NCBI RefSeq assembly: GCF_902459705.1
Contig: NZ_CABPRU010000005.1
Span: 186,001 to 250,000, forward strand
Direction: 5' to 3'
Length of the DNA: 64,000 nucleotides
DNA from: Pandoraea terrigena
Lineage (GTDB): Bacteria; Pseudomonadota; Gammaproteobacteria; Burkholderiales; Burkholderiaceae
The notes under the pieces are model-generated. The model was given only the letters and a program-made list of their open reading frames with translations. It was not told where the DNA came from and did no database searches. This document shows, piece by piece, positions 52,685 through 63,530 of this stretch (positions within the stretch are counted from its first letter, which is position 1; each line of letters starts with the position of its first letter). Made by a program: the position numbers and the translations under genes.

Positions 52685-55600
52685 ATGACTCACATTGCCT
52701 GCTTCGCCGGCGCCTTGGCGCTCTCCGAATTCCGCCAGCAACGTCTTCTGCAGACCCTGCAAGCCATCGACAGTTCGATTGTGCGTGTCGACGCCCGCTA
52801 CGTGCATCTCGTGGCCAGCGCCGAACCGCTTTCGAGCGACGACATGGCCCGCGTCGCCGGTCTGCTCACCTATGGTGAGCCGGTGCGTGAAGAGCCGGTG
52901 GGCGACCAGTTGCTGGTGATCCCGCGTCTGGGCACGATTTCCCCCTGGGCGAGCAAGGCGACGGACATCGCCCGCAACTGCGGCATCGATCACGTGCGCC
53001 GTATCGAGCGCGCCGTCGAGTACACGATTGGCGTGAAGTCCGGTTTGCTGGGCGGCAAGAAGGCGCTGCCGGCCGATGCGCTCGCGCGCATCGCCGCAGT
53101 GCTGCACGACCGCATGACCGAGACGGTCGTGGCCACGCGCCATGACGCCGAGGCGCTTTTCGTCGAGCTGCCGGCCAAGCCGCTGCAGACGATCGACATC
53201 ATCGGTGTCGGTCGCAGCGCCCTCGAAGCCGCCAACCGGGAGCTGGGTCTCGCACTGGCCGACGATGAAATCGACTATCTGGTCGACGCCTTCACGCGCC
53301 TGAAGCGCAACCCGACCGACGTCGAACTGATGATGTTCGCGCAGGCCAACAGTGAGCATTGCCGCCACAAGATCTTCAATGCGCAATGGACCATCGACGG
53401 TCAGGCGCAGGACAAGTCGCTGTTCCAGATGATCAAGAACACGCACCAACTGCACCCGCAGGGGACGGTAGTGGCGTATTCGGACAACGCTTCGGTGATG
53501 GAAGGCGCTGAAGTCGAGCGGTGGTATCCGCGCGGCGCCGACGGGCAGTACGGCCGCAGTGTCGAACTGACGCACACGCTGATGAAGGTCGAGACGCACA
53601 ACCATCCGACGGCGATTTCGCCGTTCCCGGGGGCGTCGACGGGCGCGGGCGGCGAGATCCGCGACGAGGGCGCGACCGGCCGCGGCTCCACGCCGAAGTC
53701 GGGCCTGACCGGCTTCACCGTGTCGAATCTGGCCCTGCCGGACGCGCGGGAGTCGTGGGAGAACGACCGTGACGTCGCCGTGCCGCCGTCGCTGCGCAAG
53801 CCCGACGACACCGGCGCCGACTACGGCCGGCCGGACCGCATTGCATCGCCGCTGCAGATCATGGTGGACGGCCCGTTGGGCGGCGCGGCGTTCAACAACG
53901 AATTCGGCCGTCCGATCCTCGGCGGCTATTTCCGTACGTACGAGCAGAACGTGGCCGGCCGCGTGCGCGGCTATCACAAGCCGATCATGATCGCGGGCGG
54001 GCTGGGCAACATCGCCGCACAACACACGCACAAGCACAATCTGCCGGCTGGCACGCTGCTCATTCAGATCGGCGGCCCGGGCATGCGCATCGGCATGGGC
54101 GGCGGTGCCGCCAGCTCGATGGCCACCGGCACGAATACGGCCGAACTCGACTTCGACTCGGTGCAGCGCGGCAACCCGGAAATCGAGCGTCGTGCGCAGG
54201 AAGTCATCAACGCGTGCTGGCGTCAGGGCGAGGCCAACCCGATCCTGTCGATTCACGACGTGGGCGCAGGCGGTCTGTCGAATGCGTTTCCGGAACTGGT
54301 CGACGGCGCCGACAAGGGCGCGCGCTTCGACCTGCGTCAGGTCCAGCTCGAAGAGTCGGGCATGTCCCCGGCCGAAATCTGGAGTAACGAAGCACAGGAG
54401 CGTTACGTACTGGCCATCGCGCCGGACAGCTTCCCGGCCTTCCAGGCCATTTGCCAACGCGAGCGTTGCCCGGTCGCCGTGGTCGGTATCGCCACTGACG
54501 AGCGTCAACTGAAGCTGGTCGATGCGATGCATCCGGAGTCGCCGGACCCGGTCGACATGCCGATGAATGTGCTGCTCGGCAAGCCGCCGCGCATGCACCG
54601 CGACGTGAAGCGCGTGCACGCGGAGCTGCCGCCGGTGGACGTGACGGGCCTGTCGCTCGACGACGTGGCACGCGCCGTGTTGCGCCACCCGACGGTCGCC
54701 AGCAAGTCGTTCCTCATCACGATCGGCGACCGTACCGTGGGCGGCCTGACGGCACGCGACCAGATGGTCGGTCCGTGGCAGGTGCCGGTGGCTGACTGCG
54801 CCATTTCGCTGATGGATTACACGGACTATCGTGGCGAAGCCATGACGATGGGCGAGCGCACCCCGCTGGCCGTGATCGACGCCCCGGCATCGGGCCGCAT
54901 GGCGGTCGGCGAAGCCATCACCAACATTGCGGCGGCGCCGATTGCGTCGCTCGACCAGATCAAGCTGTCGGCCAACTGGATGGCCGCGTGCGGCACCGAG
55001 GGCGAAGACGCCGCGCTGTTCGACACGGTCAGGGCAGTCGGCATGGAACTGTGCCCGGCGCTGGGCCTGTCGATTCCCGTCGGCAAGGATTCATTGTCGA
55101 TGCGCACCAAGTGGGAAGATGCCGGTCGCAGCAAGGACGTGGTCGCGCCGGTTTCGCTGATCGTGTCGGCCTTCGCGCCAGTCGAGGATGTTCGCGGTCA
55201 TCTTACGCCGCAACTGCGCTCGGTCGCGCAAGCGGGCGAGACGGTGCTGATCGCCATCGATCTGGGACGCAACAAGCATCGACTGGGTGGCAGTATCCTT
55301 GCGCAGGTCACGCAGCAGATTGGTGACGTGGCTCCGGACCTGGACGATCCGGCCGATCTCCAGCGCTTCTTCGATGCGATCCAGACATTGAACCGCGACG
55401 GCAAGCTCCTCGCCTATCACGATCGTTCGGACGGCGGCCTGTTCGCCACCGTGGCGGAAATGGCATTTGCCGGCCACGTCGGCGTGTCGCTCAACGTCGA
55501 CATGCTCACGCTTGACGACGGCTTCGAATCGGATTACGGCGACGCCAAGGATTGGGCCAAGCAGACAGTGGGCCGTCGCGAGGACAAGACGCTGCGTGCG

Positions 55601-56716
55601 CTCTTCTCGGAAGAACTTGGCGGTGTGATCCAGGTGCGCGCCTCGGAGCGCGACGCCGTGTTGCAGACGCTGCGTGAAGCCGGCCTGTCCGCCTGCGCGC
55701 ACGTGATTGGCAAGCCGAACGCGAACGATGTCATCGAGATCTATCGCGATGCCAAGAAGGTCTTCGGCGCGCCGCGCGCGGCGCTCCAACGCGAGTGGTC
55801 GGAAGTGAGCTGGCGTATTGCGCGTCTGCGCGACAACCCGGCGGCGGCCGATGCCGAATACGACGCGCTGAACGACACGAGCGATCCGGGTCTCTCGCCG
55901 AAGTTGACGTTCGATGCCAATGAAGACGTCGCTGCGCCGTTCATTGCGACGGGCGTGCGTCCGAAAATGGCCATCCTGCGTGAGCAGGGCGTGAACTCGC
56001 ACCTGGAAATGGCCTACGTGCTGGACAAGGCCGGCTTCGACACCTACGACGTGCACATGAGCGACCTGCTCGCAGGGCGTCACTCGCTGGAGGCGTTCAA
56101 GGGCTTTATCGCCTGCGGCGGCTTCTCGTACGGCGACACCCTCGGTGCGGGGGAGGGCTGGGCCAAGACGATTCTGTTCCATCCGGCGCTGGCCGAACAG
56201 TTCGCGGGCTTCTTCAACCGTGCCGATACGTTCGCCCTGGGCGTGTGCAATGGTTGCCAGATGATGAGCAACCTGTCGAACCTGATTCCGGGGGCGGCCG
56301 CCTGGCCAAAGTTCACGTACAACCAATCGAAGTACGAGGCGCGCCTCACGCAGGTGGAAGTGCTCGATTCGCCGTCGCTGTTTTTCAAGGACATGGCCGG
56401 CTCGCAACTGCCGATCGTGATCGCGCACGGCGAGGGCTATGCCAACTTCGGTCAGCAAGGCAATATCGATCAGGCGCTGGCCGCCATGCGTTTCGTTGAC
56501 CATCGAGGGCAGCCGACCGAGCAGTATCCGTTCAACCCGAACGGTTCGCCGCGTGGCCTGACCGCGGTGACCACCGGCGACGGCCGCTTCACGGTGATGA
56601 TGCCGCACCCAGAGCGCGTGTTCCGCACGGTGCAGATGAGCTGGGCGCCCGAGCAGTGGGGCGAAGACAGCCCGTGGATGCGCATGTTCCGCAACGCGCG
56701 CCGCTGGGTGGCTTAA
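52685..56716 (+). CDS. purL: Phosphoribosylformylglycinamidine synthase, single-chain
   Basis: 1343-aa enzyme of purine synthesis converting FGAR and glutamine to FGAM with ATP. N-terminal PurS-like domain (about residues 1-150), two AIRS-type halves with [33 protein letters not shown] and [18 protein letters not shown], and a C-terminal class-I glutamine amidotransferase domain from about residue 1085 with nucleophile Cys in [12 protein letters not shown] and His/Glu in [10 protein letters not shown]. The large single-chain form is standard in beta- and gammaproteobacteria. Confidence 0.98.
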   Translation: MTHIACFAGALALSEFRQQRLLQTLQAIDSSIVRVDARYVHLVASAEPLSSDDMARVAGLLTYGEPVREEPVGDQLLVIPRLGTISPWASKATDIARNCGIDHVRRIERAVEYTIGVKSGLLGGKKALPADALARIAAVLHDRMTETVVATRHDAEALFVELPAKPLQTIDIIGVGRSALEAANRELGLALADDEIDYLVDAFTRLKRNPTDVELMMFAQANSEHCRHKIFNAQWTIDGQAQDKSLFQMIKNTHQLHPQGTVVAYSDNASVMEGAEVERWYPRGADGQYGRSVELTHTLMKVETHNHPTAISPFPGASTGAGGEIRDEGATGRGSTPKSGLTGFTVSNLALPDARESWENDRDVAVPPSLRKPDDTGADYGRPDRIASPLQIMVDGPLGGAAFNNEFGRPILGGYFRTYEQNVAGRVRGYHKPIMIAGGLGNIAAQHTHKHNLPAGTLLIQIGGPGMRIGMGGGAASSMATGTNTAELDFDSVQRGNPEIERRAQEVINACWRQGEANPILSIHDVGAGGLSNAFPELVDGADKGARFDLRQVQLEESGMSPAEIWSNEAQERYVLAIAPDSFPAFQAICQRERCPVAVVGIATDERQLKLVDAMHPESPDPVDMPMNVLLGKPPRMHRDVKRVHAELPPVDVTGLSLDDVARAVLRHPTVASKSFLITIGDRTVGGLTARDQMVGPWQVPVADCAISLMDYTDYRGEAMTMGERTPLAVIDAPASGRMAVGEAITNIAAAPIASLDQIKLSANWMAACGTEGEDAALFDTVRAVGMELCPALGLSIPVGKDSLSMRTKWEDAGRSKDVVAPVSLIVSAFAPVEDVRGHLTPQLRSVAQAGETVLIAIDLGRNKHRLGGSILAQVTQQIGDVAPDLDDPADLQRFFDAIQTLNRDGKLLAYHDRSDGGLFATVAEMAFAGHVGVSLNVDMLTLDDGFESDYGDAKDWAKQTVGRREDKTLRALFSEELGGVIQVRASERDAVLQTLREAGLSACAHVIGKPNANDVIEIYRDAKKVFGAPRAALQREWSEVSWRIARLRDNPAAADAEYDALNDTSDPGLSPKLTFDANEDVAAPFIATGVRPKMAILREQGVNSHLEMAYVLDKAGFDTYDVHMSDLLAGRHSLEAFKGFIACGGFSYGDTLGAGEGWAKTILFHPALAEQFAGFFNRADTFALGVCNGCQMMSNLSNLIPGAAAWPKFTYNQSKYEARLTQVEVLDSPSLFFKDMAGSQLPIVIAHGEGYANFGQQGNIDQALAAMRFVDHRGQPTEQYPFNPNGSPRGLTAVTTGDGRFTVMMPHPERVFRTVQMSWAPEQWGEDSPWMRMFRNARRWVA

Positions 56717-56776
56717 GCGACGCAGGCGACGATGGCGCGAGGTTCCGCACGTTGGCGCGTGCCGAACCTTGCACCG

Positions 56777-56820
56777 GAAACAAAAAATCCCGCCTTCATT
56801 CAGGCGGGATTTTTTGTTTC
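56777..56820. terminator. Strong bidirectional terminator purL / parvulin gene
   Basis: An 18-bp perfect stem: GAAACAAAAAATCCCGCC (56777-56794) with its reverse complement (56803-56820). A and T runs on either side make it intrinsic in both directions. Confidence 0.93.
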
Positions 56821-56846
56821 AAAGCCGAACCGGTAGACGGTAACGC

Positions 56847-57641
56847 TTACTGGATCTTGGCCTTCTTCTCAAGGCCGTCGATGAAGCCTTGCAGCTTCTC
56901 TTCATGCATTTGCTGCACGAGCTGCGGCTTGACGTCGTTCAGCGCGGGGATCTGCGCATCGCGCACGTCGTCGAGTTCGATCACGTGGTAGCCGAACTGC
57001 GTCTTGACCGGCGTTTGCGAGTACTGGCCCTTTTGCAGCTTTTGCAGGGCGTCGGAGAACTCGGGCACATACGCATTGGCTGGCGACCAGTCGAGATCAC
57101 CGCCGTTCTGCGCCGAGCCCGGATCCTTCGAATACTGCTTGGCGAGGTCGGCGAACTTCGCGCCGCCGTTGAGCTTCGCGATGATGTCCTTGGCCGTGTC
57201 TTCGCTCGGCACCAGAATGTGACGGGCGTGATATTCCTTGTCGCCGAACTGCTTCTTGAGCTGGTCGTAACGTGCCTGGACTTCGGCGTCGGTGACCGGC
57301 GAAGTCTTCTGGAAGTCGGCGATCAGGGCGCGGATGAGCACGCCTTGTTCGGCCAGCTTGAGCTGCGCCTTGACGTCCGGCTGAGTGGCCAGTCCCTTGC
57401 TGACGGCCGCCTGGGCGAGAATTTCGCGCTTGACCAGCTCTTCGCGCACCTGCTGTTGCAGTTGCGGCGAATTCGGCTGACCCTGGCGGACCATTTCGCG
57501 CACCATCGCGTCGGCGCGGGCCACGGGCACCGGCGTGCCGTTCACGACGGCGACGTTCTGAGCGAGAGCGGGGAGGGAGACGGCGGTCAGCGACACGGCG
57601 GCGCCGAGCGCCAGTGCCGTGCGGGCGAGTTTCAATGCCAT
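56847..57641 (-). CDS. Periplasmic parvulin-type peptidyl-prolyl isomerase
   Basis: 264-aa exported foldase of the PrsA/Cbf2 kind. Signal peptide residues 1-27 (cleavage at ALAQ), SurA-like helical N-domain (about 30-125), PpiC domain at about 137-230 (YHARHILVPSED, GGDLDWSPANAYVPEFSDAL, TQFGYHVIELDDVRD), and a C-terminal helix. The start at 57641 was chosen for the signal peptide. It lies 62 bp downstream of bolA in the same direction; the neighbourhood (yciB, bolA, parvulin) is common in Burkholderiaceae. Client proteins are unknown, presumably outer-membrane or secreted proteins. Confidence 0.9.
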   Translation of the reverse strand: MALKLARTALALGAAVSLTAVSLPALAQNVAVVNGTPVPVARADAMVREMVRQGQPNSPQLQQQVREELVKREILAQAAVSKGLATQPDVKAQLKLAEQGVLIRALIADFQKTSPVTDAEVQARYDQLKKQFGDKEYHARHILVPSEDTAKDIIAKLNGGAKFADLAKQYSKDPGSAQNGGDLDWSPANAYVPEFSDALQKLQKGQYSQTPVKTQFGYHVIELDDVRDAQIPALNDVKPQLVQQMHEEKLQGFIDGLEKKAKIQ

Positions 57642-57703
57642 GCTGTTTTTCCTAACGAATGACGAAGGCAAGGTTAATCGACGGGGGATGCGTCGCATGC
57701 GAG

Positions 57704-57967
57704 TTACGCTTCGCCGGGGGCGAGCGCAACGATGGCGAGGGCGTGAATGCCGTTTTGCATCAAATCGGCTAGCGCATCATACACCAGGCGGTGACGCGCC
57801 ACGCGGTTACGTCCGGCAAACGCGGCGGAGACGATTCGGACATTGTAATGACCGCCTGACGCGGCACCCGCATGGCCGGCATGACGGGCGCTGTCGTTTT
57901 CGAGGGTGAATTCGAGCGGAGCGAGCGCAGCCGTGAGGCGCGCTTCGATTTGCTGTTCCATGGTCAT
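57704..57967 (-). CDS. bolA: BolA-family protein
   Basis: 87-aa BolA-fold protein, which usually binds monothiol glutaredoxins with an Fe-S cluster or DNA. Conserved GGHYNVRIVSAAFAGRNRVARHRLVYDAL carries the helix-turn-helix-like region (in two parts: GGHYNVRIVSAAF and RVARHRLVYDAL). Start MTMEQQIEARL at 57967 with AGGAAG upstream; the second ATG six bases on is possible. Twenty-two bp after yciB. Family clear, specific role inferred. Confidence 0.88.
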   Translation of the reverse strand: MTMEQQIEARLTAALAPLEFTLENDSARHAGHAGAASGGHYNVRIVSAAFAGRNRVARHRLVYDALADLMQNGIHALAIVALAPGEA

Positions 57968-57989
57968 GGCAGTGACTTCCTGACGGACG

Positions 57990-58523
57990 TTATTCGTCCT
58001 GTTTGATGTACTTTGCGAGCCACAGGCTCTGCACGACGATGAACACGACCATCAGGCCCATGCCGCCGAAGAGCTTGAAGTCGACCCACGTGTCGGTCGA
58101 GAAATGGTAGGCGATGACCAGGTTCAGCGCGCCCATCGCGAGAAAGAACAGCGCCCAACTGAAATTCACCGCCCGCCACAGGGGATCGGGCAACGCCATC
58201 TGCTTTTCCATCATGGCGCGAATGAGGTTCTTGTCGAAGATGAGTTCGGCGACGAACAGCGTGATCGAGAAGAGCCAGTACAGCGCCGTGGGCTTCCATT
58301 TGATGAAAGTCTCGTCGTGCAGCAGCATGGTCGCGCCGCCGAACACCACGATGATCGCCAGGCTCACCCACTGCATGGGCTCGACCTTGCGGTGACGCAG
58401 CCACATCCAGATGACTTGCGCAATCGTCGTCGCGATGGCGATGCCGGTCGCGACATAGATGCCGGCAAACTTGAAGGCAACGAAAAACAAGATGACCGGT
58501 AACAGGTCGAAAAAGAATTTCAT
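57990..58523 (-). CDS. yciB: Inner-membrane septation protein A family (YciB/IspZ)
   Basis: 177-aa polytopic membrane protein with about five hydrophobic helices ([51 protein letters not shown] and later segments). It is associated with cell-envelope synthesis and intracellular septation. The N-terminus [14 protein letters not shown] is characteristic. The start at 58523 matches the family. First gene of a yciB-bolA-parvulin group. Confidence 0.93.
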   Translation of the reverse strand: MKFFFDLLPVILFFVAFKFAGIYVATGIAIATTIAQVIWMWLRHRKVEPMQWVSLAIIVVFGGATMLLHDETFIKWKPTALYWLFSITLFVAELIFDKNLIRAMMEKQMALPDPLWRAVNFSWALFFLAMGALNLVIAYHFSTDTWVDFKLFGGMGLMVVFIVVQSLWLAKYIKQDE

Positions 58524-58698
58524 GAAGTCTCGACTTGGGGGCTTCGGGGGGAATCGCCGCCGAGCGTCAGGTGCCAGGCGGCAAACCCGCATTATATTTC
58601 AAAGCCCCGTTGCGGGAGGCGGCGAATATCCGCAAGCGCGTCGCGTCGGCGTAGCACCACACTGCATGCCGTCCTCACGCGGGTGCCGGTTGGGCGCC

Positions 58699-59118
58699 TT
58701 ATTGCAGGATTTCGATACGCTTGACGTCAATATCGTTGGCACGAAGGTGATGGCGGTCGACTTCGCCGGTGATGCGCACCCGCGTCTTGTCGTTGATCTG
58801 GTGGCCGGGCGGCAGGTATTTGTCGTCGAGTTCAATGACGATGGTTCTGCCCGTGTCGTCGCGGAACGTGTAGTGCTCGTGCCTGAGCCGGTTGACGATA
58901 TAACCCTCGATGACGGCCATGGCGTCGTCAGGGGCGTTCAGTGCCTGTCCGATCGTCGCGATATGCGGCATGGCCGACGGTACGACCACGCTGCCGGTCA
59001 TCGCGGTACCTGCCGACGGCCCGACGTACTGCGCGATAGCCGGTGACGCACCCAAGGCGCCGACCAATGCCATCGCCGAGAAGATCAGGGGTGCGAAGCG
59101 AATATTTCGACGAGTCAT
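58699..59118 (-). CDS. Exported BOF (bacterial OB-fold) family protein, YgiW/YdeI-like
   Basis: 139-aa small secreted protein. Signal peptide about residues 1-29 (ALGASPAIAQ), then an OB-fold of the NirD/YgiW/YdeI type (EGYIVNRLRHEHYTFRDD, IVIELDDKYLPPG, VRITGEVDRHH). Such proteins are stress-tolerance factors in the periplasm that bind small molecules or cations; the ligand here is unknown. The start at 59118 sets the signal peptide. Monocistronic as far as seen. Confidence 0.85.
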   Translation of the reverse strand: MTRRNIRFAPLIFSAMALVGALGASPAIAQYVGPSAGTAMTGSVVVPSAMPHIATIGQALNAPDDAMAVIEGYIVNRLRHEHYTFRDDTGRTIVIELDDKYLPPGHQINDKTRVRITGEVDRHHLRANDIDVKRIEILQ

Positions 59119-59271
59119 GAGCGGCGTTTCCTGTGTTCCGTTGAGGGAGCGCCAGCTTACCAGACGGGCGAACCGCCTCGGGACGCCCACCGGTGAGGGA
59201 TGTCCCAAAGCGCTCGCTCTCCGCTGCGAATGGATCGAATTCACCGGCGAGGCGCCGGCGTGCTCACGCGC

Positions 59272-59694
59272 TCAGTCGTCGACCGGCTTGTCGGACTGGC
59301 CGCCCTTGCCCTCGAAGTCGAGTGATGCCGAATTGATGCAATAGCGCAGTCCGGTCGGCTGCGGGCCGTCTTCGAACACGTGTCCGAGGTGGGCGTCGCA
59401 GTTGTGGCAACGCACCTCCACGCGAACCATGCCATGGCTGTAATCCATCACCTCGTCGATGCCGGACTTCTCGATGGGCTTCGCATAGCTCGGCCAGCCA
59501 CAACCCGCGTCGAACTTCTCCGTCGATTCGAACAGCGGCGCGCCGCAACAGACACAGCGGTAGGTACCGTCTTGCCAATGATCCCAGTAACGGCCGGTGA
59601 AGGCGCGTTCGGTGGCGGCATGACGCGTGACCTCGTACTCGACGTCGTCGAGTTGGGCCCGCCAGTCGGCGTCGCTTTTTTCCACTTTGCTCAT
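59272..59694 (-). CDS. msrB: Peptide-methionine (R)-S-oxide reductase MsrB
   Basis: 140-aa repair enzyme reducing methionine-R-sulfoxide. Zinc site C47, C50, C96 and C99; conserved GCGWPSY; catalytic C119 in RYCINSASL. Length and motif spacing standard. The start at 59694 ([11 protein letters not shown]) follows a good purine-rich stretch. Separate from selO upstream by 146 bp. Confidence 0.96.
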   Translation of the reverse strand: MSKVEKSDADWRAQLDDVEYEVTRHAATERAFTGRYWDHWQDGTYRCVCCGAPLFESTEKFDAGCGWPSYAKPIEKSGIDEVMDYSHGMVRVEVRCHNCDAHLGHVFEDGPQPTGLRYCINSASLDFEGKGGQSDKPVDD

Positions 59695-59840
59695 GAATGA
59701 AGTCTCCTGATGGGCGGCGGCCCCGAGGGTGCCGCCGCACGTCGTCTATCGTCAGACCTGGCCCAGATGGGGGCGCCGAGCCGTTTTTTCAATGCGTGAC
59801 GGCCCGCTGCCGCCCCGTCGCTGCCGGTCCGTGCGGTCGA

Positions 59841-61358
59841 TCAAGACGAGCAACTGACCTCGATCTGCCCGGCCCAGTCGGGCGGCAACTCGGCGTAACG
59901 CGCATATTCGGGCTGTTCATCGTAGGGGTGCGAGAGCACCTTGAGCAACGTGTCGACTTCCGAAAAGTCCTTTTCGCGTGCACGCCGGATCGCGACTTCG
60001 GCCAGATGATTGCGCAGGATGTACTTCGGATTGACAAGCCGCATCGCGACCGCACGTTTGGTATCGGTGCTCGCCTCGTGGCGCAGTCGCGCACGATAAT
60101 CCACGGCCCAGGCGTCGAAGCCGGCGCGATCGATGAACATGTCGCGCAGCGGCGCGTCGCCGGCGGGGCGCTCCAGTTCAAGCGTGGCCAACGTGCGGAA
60201 AAGGTGCGTGAAGTCGACGCGTCCCTCGTGCATCAATTTGAACAGCCGGTTGATAAGCGCTTCGTCGTCGGCATGCGATTCGCGCAATCCAAGCTTCGCG
60301 CGCATGCGCAAATCGATTTCCTCGGCAAATCGGGTCTTGAACACGGGCAGCACCGACTGCGCCTGCTCGATCGCCGCCTCGCCCTCGCCGAACAGCGGCA
60401 GCAGGGCCTGGGCGAGACAGAAGAGGTTCCAGTACGCCACGTTCGGCTGTGCCTGATAGGCGTAGCGTCCCTGCGAATCGGAGTGGTTGCAGATGTGATG
60501 CGCGTTGAAGCTGTCGAGAAAGCCGAACGGGCCGTAATCGATGGTCAGGCCGAGAATCGACATGTTGTCGGTGTTCATCACGCCGTGACAGAAGCCCACC
60601 GCCTGCCAGTGCGCAACCAGCTCGGCCGTCGCATCGCAAACGGCGCCGAGCAGGGCGAGGTAGGGGTTGGCCTCGTCGCGACAGTGCGGGTAGTGATGAT
60701 CGATCGTGAAGTCTGCGAGCTGGCGCAGCGCGCCGTGCCGATCACCTGCCCAGAAATGCTCGAAATGTCCGAAGCGAATGAAGCTCGGGGAAAGGCGCGT
60801 GACCACGGCCGCCGTCTCGACGGTTTCGCGGCGCACGGGGGCATCGGAGCCGATCACGCACAGGGCGCGCGTGGTCGGCACGCCCAGATGGAACATCGCT
60901 TCCGAGCCAAGGAACTCCCGAATCGACGAGCGCAGCACGGCGCGTCCGTCGCCCATGCGCGAATAGGGCGTGAGTCCGCCGCCTTTGATCTGGATTTCCC
61001 AGCGCCCGCCGGGGCCGTCCGACTCACCGAGCAGCAGCGCCCGGCCGTCCCCCAGTTGGCCGGCCCACACGCCGAACTGGTGGCCCGAATAGACGCTGGC
61101 GAGCGGATCGCCGCCGGGCAACGGGATATTACCGGCGAACGTGGCCACGAATTCCGGGTCGTGTGCTGCCTCGGGCGACCAGCCAAGCAGGCGCGCCGCG
61201 TCGGTGGAAAAGCCAACAAGGTACGGTGCGGGTAACGCTTGCGGCGCGAGGCGCGTGTAGAAGTCGGGGCCGAGCGCCGCAAAACGGTTTGCCAACGGCA
61301 GCGGTCCGAAGGGCTTGAGTGACGCGGAAACAGCGGCGGAGCGGTCGGATGCCGGCAT
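59841..61358 (-). CDS. selO: Protein AMPylase SelO (YdiU family)
   Basis: 505-aa pseudokinase-fold enzyme that transfers AMP to Ser/Thr/Tyr residues of redox-linked proteins. Conserved [45 protein letters not shown] (read here as two segments), [15 protein letters not shown] with the catalytic loop Asn/Asp, and [11 protein letters not shown]. The C-terminus ends in VSCSS, lacking selenocysteine but retaining a terminal Cys. Divergent from the acyl-CoA ligase at 61655 over 296 bp in which I saw no clear elements. Confidence 0.95.
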   Translation of the reverse strand: MPASDRSAAVSASLKPFGPLPLANRFAALGPDFYTRLAPQALPAPYLVGFSTDAARLLGWSPEAAHDPEFVATFAGNIPLPGGDPLASVYSGHQFGVWAGQLGDGRALLLGESDGPGGRWEIQIKGGGLTPYSRMGDGRAVLRSSIREFLGSEAMFHLGVPTTRALCVIGSDAPVRRETVETAAVVTRLSPSFIRFGHFEHFWAGDRHGALRQLADFTIDHHYPHCRDEANPYLALLGAVCDATAELVAHWQAVGFCHGVMNTDNMSILGLTIDYGPFGFLDSFNAHHICNHSDSQGRYAYQAQPNVAYWNLFCLAQALLPLFGEGEAAIEQAQSVLPVFKTRFAEEIDLRMRAKLGLRESHADDEALINRLFKLMHEGRVDFTHLFRTLATLELERPAGDAPLRDMFIDRAGFDAWAVDYRARLRHEASTDTKRAVAMRLVNPKYILRNHLAEVAIRRAREKDFSEVDTLLKVLSHPYDEQPEYARYAELPPDWAGQIEVSCSS

Positions 61359-61654
61359 TGGGGATGTTCCTGAAGGTGAATAAACATTCTACTTGAGGTG
61401 CCCGTCGCGTGCTGCCGGCGTGCGGGCGCGGGCGTTCTTGCCCATCTGCTGCGCCGCACAAGCGATGGGCGTTGACCCGGCGCGCGCGCGCGTCAAGAAT
61501 GATTCAGCGCGATTCGGTGACGTGGCGACGTGCACGAGCCGGCACGCGGCTGCCACCTCAATCGACGAAGCACGACAGCCCGACGGCGAGTCACCCGTAA
61601 CGTCCCGTCATTCCGGCTTTCCCGATTTCCCCGACTTTCCTGGAGATTCGACGC

Positions 61655-63283
61655 ATGGCAACACCGCTCCTCGGCCAGATGATGGCTGCGCCGCTCCTGA
61701 TTCCCTCGTTGCTCACCCATGCCGCCCGTCACCACGGCGACACCGAGATCGTGTCACGTCGCGTCGAGGGCGACATCCACCGCTATACCTGGCGTGACGC
61801 CGAGCACCGTTCCCGCCAACTCGCGCAGGCCTTGCGCCGCCTGGGCGTGGGCGACGGCGAGCGCGTGGCCACGCTGGCGTGGAATGGCTACCGTCACCTC
61901 GAGCTGTACTACGCCATCTCCGGCATGGGCAGCGTGGTGCATACAGTGAACCCTCGCCTGTTTCCGGAGCAGATCGCCTACATCGTCAATCACGCCGAAG
62001 ACCGCTATGTGGCCTTCGATATCAACTTCCTTGGGCTGATCGAGACCATCGCACCGCAGTGCCCGTCGGTGCAGGGCTGGATTGCGATGACCGATCGTGC
62101 GCATCTGCCGGCCTCGCGCCTGCCGCTGCTGTGCTACGAGGATCTCATCGGCGTTGAAGACGGCAACTTCCCGTGGCCGTCGATGGACGAGAACACGGCC
62201 TCCGGCCTTTGCTATACGTCGGGCACGACGGGCCACCCGAAAGGGGTGCTCTACAGTCATCGCTCGACGGTGCTGCATGCGTTTGGTGCGGCGCTTCCCG
62301 ACGCCATGGACATGTCGGCGCGCGACGCCGTGTTGCCTGTGGTGCCGATGTTTCATGTCAACGCGTGGGGCCTGCCGTATTCGAGCGCGCTGGTGGGCGC
62401 GAAGCTGGTCTTCCCCGGCAAGGACCTGGACGGCAAGTCGCTGTACGAACTTTTCGAAGCGGAGGGCGTGACGTTCTCCGCCGGGGTGCCGACTGTCTGG
62501 CTTGGGCTGCTCACCTATGTGAAATCGATCGGCGCGCGCTTCTCGACGCTGGAGCGCACGGTGATCGGCGGCTCGGCCTGTCCGCCGGCCATGCTGCGAA
62601 CGTTCGAGGTGGACTACGGGGTGCGCGTCATCCACGCGTGGGGCATGAGCGAGATGTCGCCGCTGGGTACGCTGTGCCATCTGCGCAAGCATCATCGCGA
62701 CCTGCCGGCCGAGGCGCAGCAGCATATTCTCGAGAAGCAGGGGACGGCGATCTACGGCGTCGACCTGAAAATCGTAGGCCCCGACGGCGAGGAACTGCCG
62801 TGGGACGGCAAGGCGTTTGGTGATCTGTACGCGCGCGGACCATGGGTGCTGGATCGCTACTTCCGCGCCGATACCTCGCCGCTGGTCGACGGCTGGTTCC
62901 CGACGGGCGACGTGGCGACGATCGACCCCGAGGGCTACGTGCAGATCACGGATCGCAGCAAGGACGTCATCAAGTCGGGGGGCGAATGGATCAGCTCCAT
63001 CGATGTCGAGAACGTCGCGATGGCGCATCCTGAGATCCACGAGGCGGCGTGCATCGCCATTCGCCACCCGAAATGGGAGGAGCGGCCGCTGCTGGTGGTC
63101 GTTCGCAAGCCTGGCTCCACGCTCACGCGCGAGGCCGTGCTGGCGTTCTACCAAGGGCGCGTCGTGAAATGGTGGATCCCCGACGACGTGGTCTTCGTCG
63201 ACGAGATTCCGCATACGGCGACGGGCAAGATGCTCAAGCTCAAACTGCGAGAAGCGTTCCGCGATTATCAGGCGGCGCCGTAG
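61655..63283 (+). CDS. Medium/long-chain acyl-CoA ligase (AMP-forming)
   Basis: 542-aa adenylate-forming enzyme. AMP-binding motif [16 protein letters not shown] (about residues 187-202), [11 protein letters not shown], hinge [19 protein letters not shown]-terminal Lys loop [14 protein letters not shown]. Similar to AlkK-type fatty-acid ligases of beta- and gammaproteobacteria. Start [10 protein letters not shown] at 61655 with GGAG upstream. Followed by a hairpin (63291-63339) and a permease gene. The substrate chain length is not determinable here. Confidence 0.9.
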   Translation: MATPLLGQMMAAPLLIPSLLTHAARHHGDTEIVSRRVEGDIHRYTWRDAEHRSRQLAQALRRLGVGDGERVATLAWNGYRHLELYYAISGMGSVVHTVNPRLFPEQIAYIVNHAEDRYVAFDINFLGLIETIAPQCPSVQGWIAMTDRAHLPASRLPLLCYEDLIGVEDGNFPWPSMDENTASGLCYTSGTTGHPKGVLYSHRSTVLHAFGAALPDAMDMSARDAVLPVVPMFHVNAWGLPYSSALVGAKLVFPGKDLDGKSLYELFEAEGVTFSAGVPTVWLGLLTYVKSIGARFSTLERTVIGGSACPPAMLRTFEVDYGVRVIHAWGMSEMSPLGTLCHLRKHHRDLPAEAQQHILEKQGTAIYGVDLKIVGPDGEELPWDGKAFGDLYARGPWVLDRYFRADTSPLVDGWFPTGDVATIDPEGYVQITDRSKDVIKSGGEWISSIDVENVAMAHPEIHEAACIAIRHPKWEERPLLVVVRKPGSTLTREAVLAFYQGRVVKWWIPDDVVFVDEIPHTATGKMLKLKLREAFRDYQAAP

Positions 63284-63290
63284 GATCTCG

Positions 63291-63339
63291 GCCATCGCAT
63301 CCGGGGCGACGGCGTTGACGGCGTCCGGGATGCGATGGC
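63291..63339 (+). terminator. Terminator-like hairpin after the acyl-CoA ligase gene
   Basis: GCCATCGCATCC (63291-63302) pairs perfectly with GGATGCGATGGC (63328-63339), with an inner GACG/CGTC stem. No T tract. Confidence 0.55.
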
Positions 63340-63453
63340 ATTCGCCGCGAAGGCGCTCGGAACCGTCTGATCCAAAATGCGGAGGGTGCCCGAAATCCAG
63401 CAGTGACGCCATTTTTCGGGCCATCCCGTACGGCCCGGGGCGCCCATCCCCTC

Positions 63454-63459
63454 TATAAT
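63454..63459 (+). promoter_or_regulatory. Candidate -10 of the livH-type gene
   Basis: TATAAT 72 bp before the GTG start; no good -35 at normal spacing. Confidence 0.35.
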
Positions 63460-63530
63460 GTCAGCCTGAATTTTCCCTGGATGCGGCAGTCTCTGCCGCG
63501 CCGTTCGTTGGTCTTGCCGAAGGAGACGCC

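Noticed and set aside
59841-61358. SelO as a selenoprotein with an in-frame UGA
   Set aside because: The bacterial gene ends in an ordinary stop after VSCSS with no readthrough element seen; Cys takes the place of selenocysteine.
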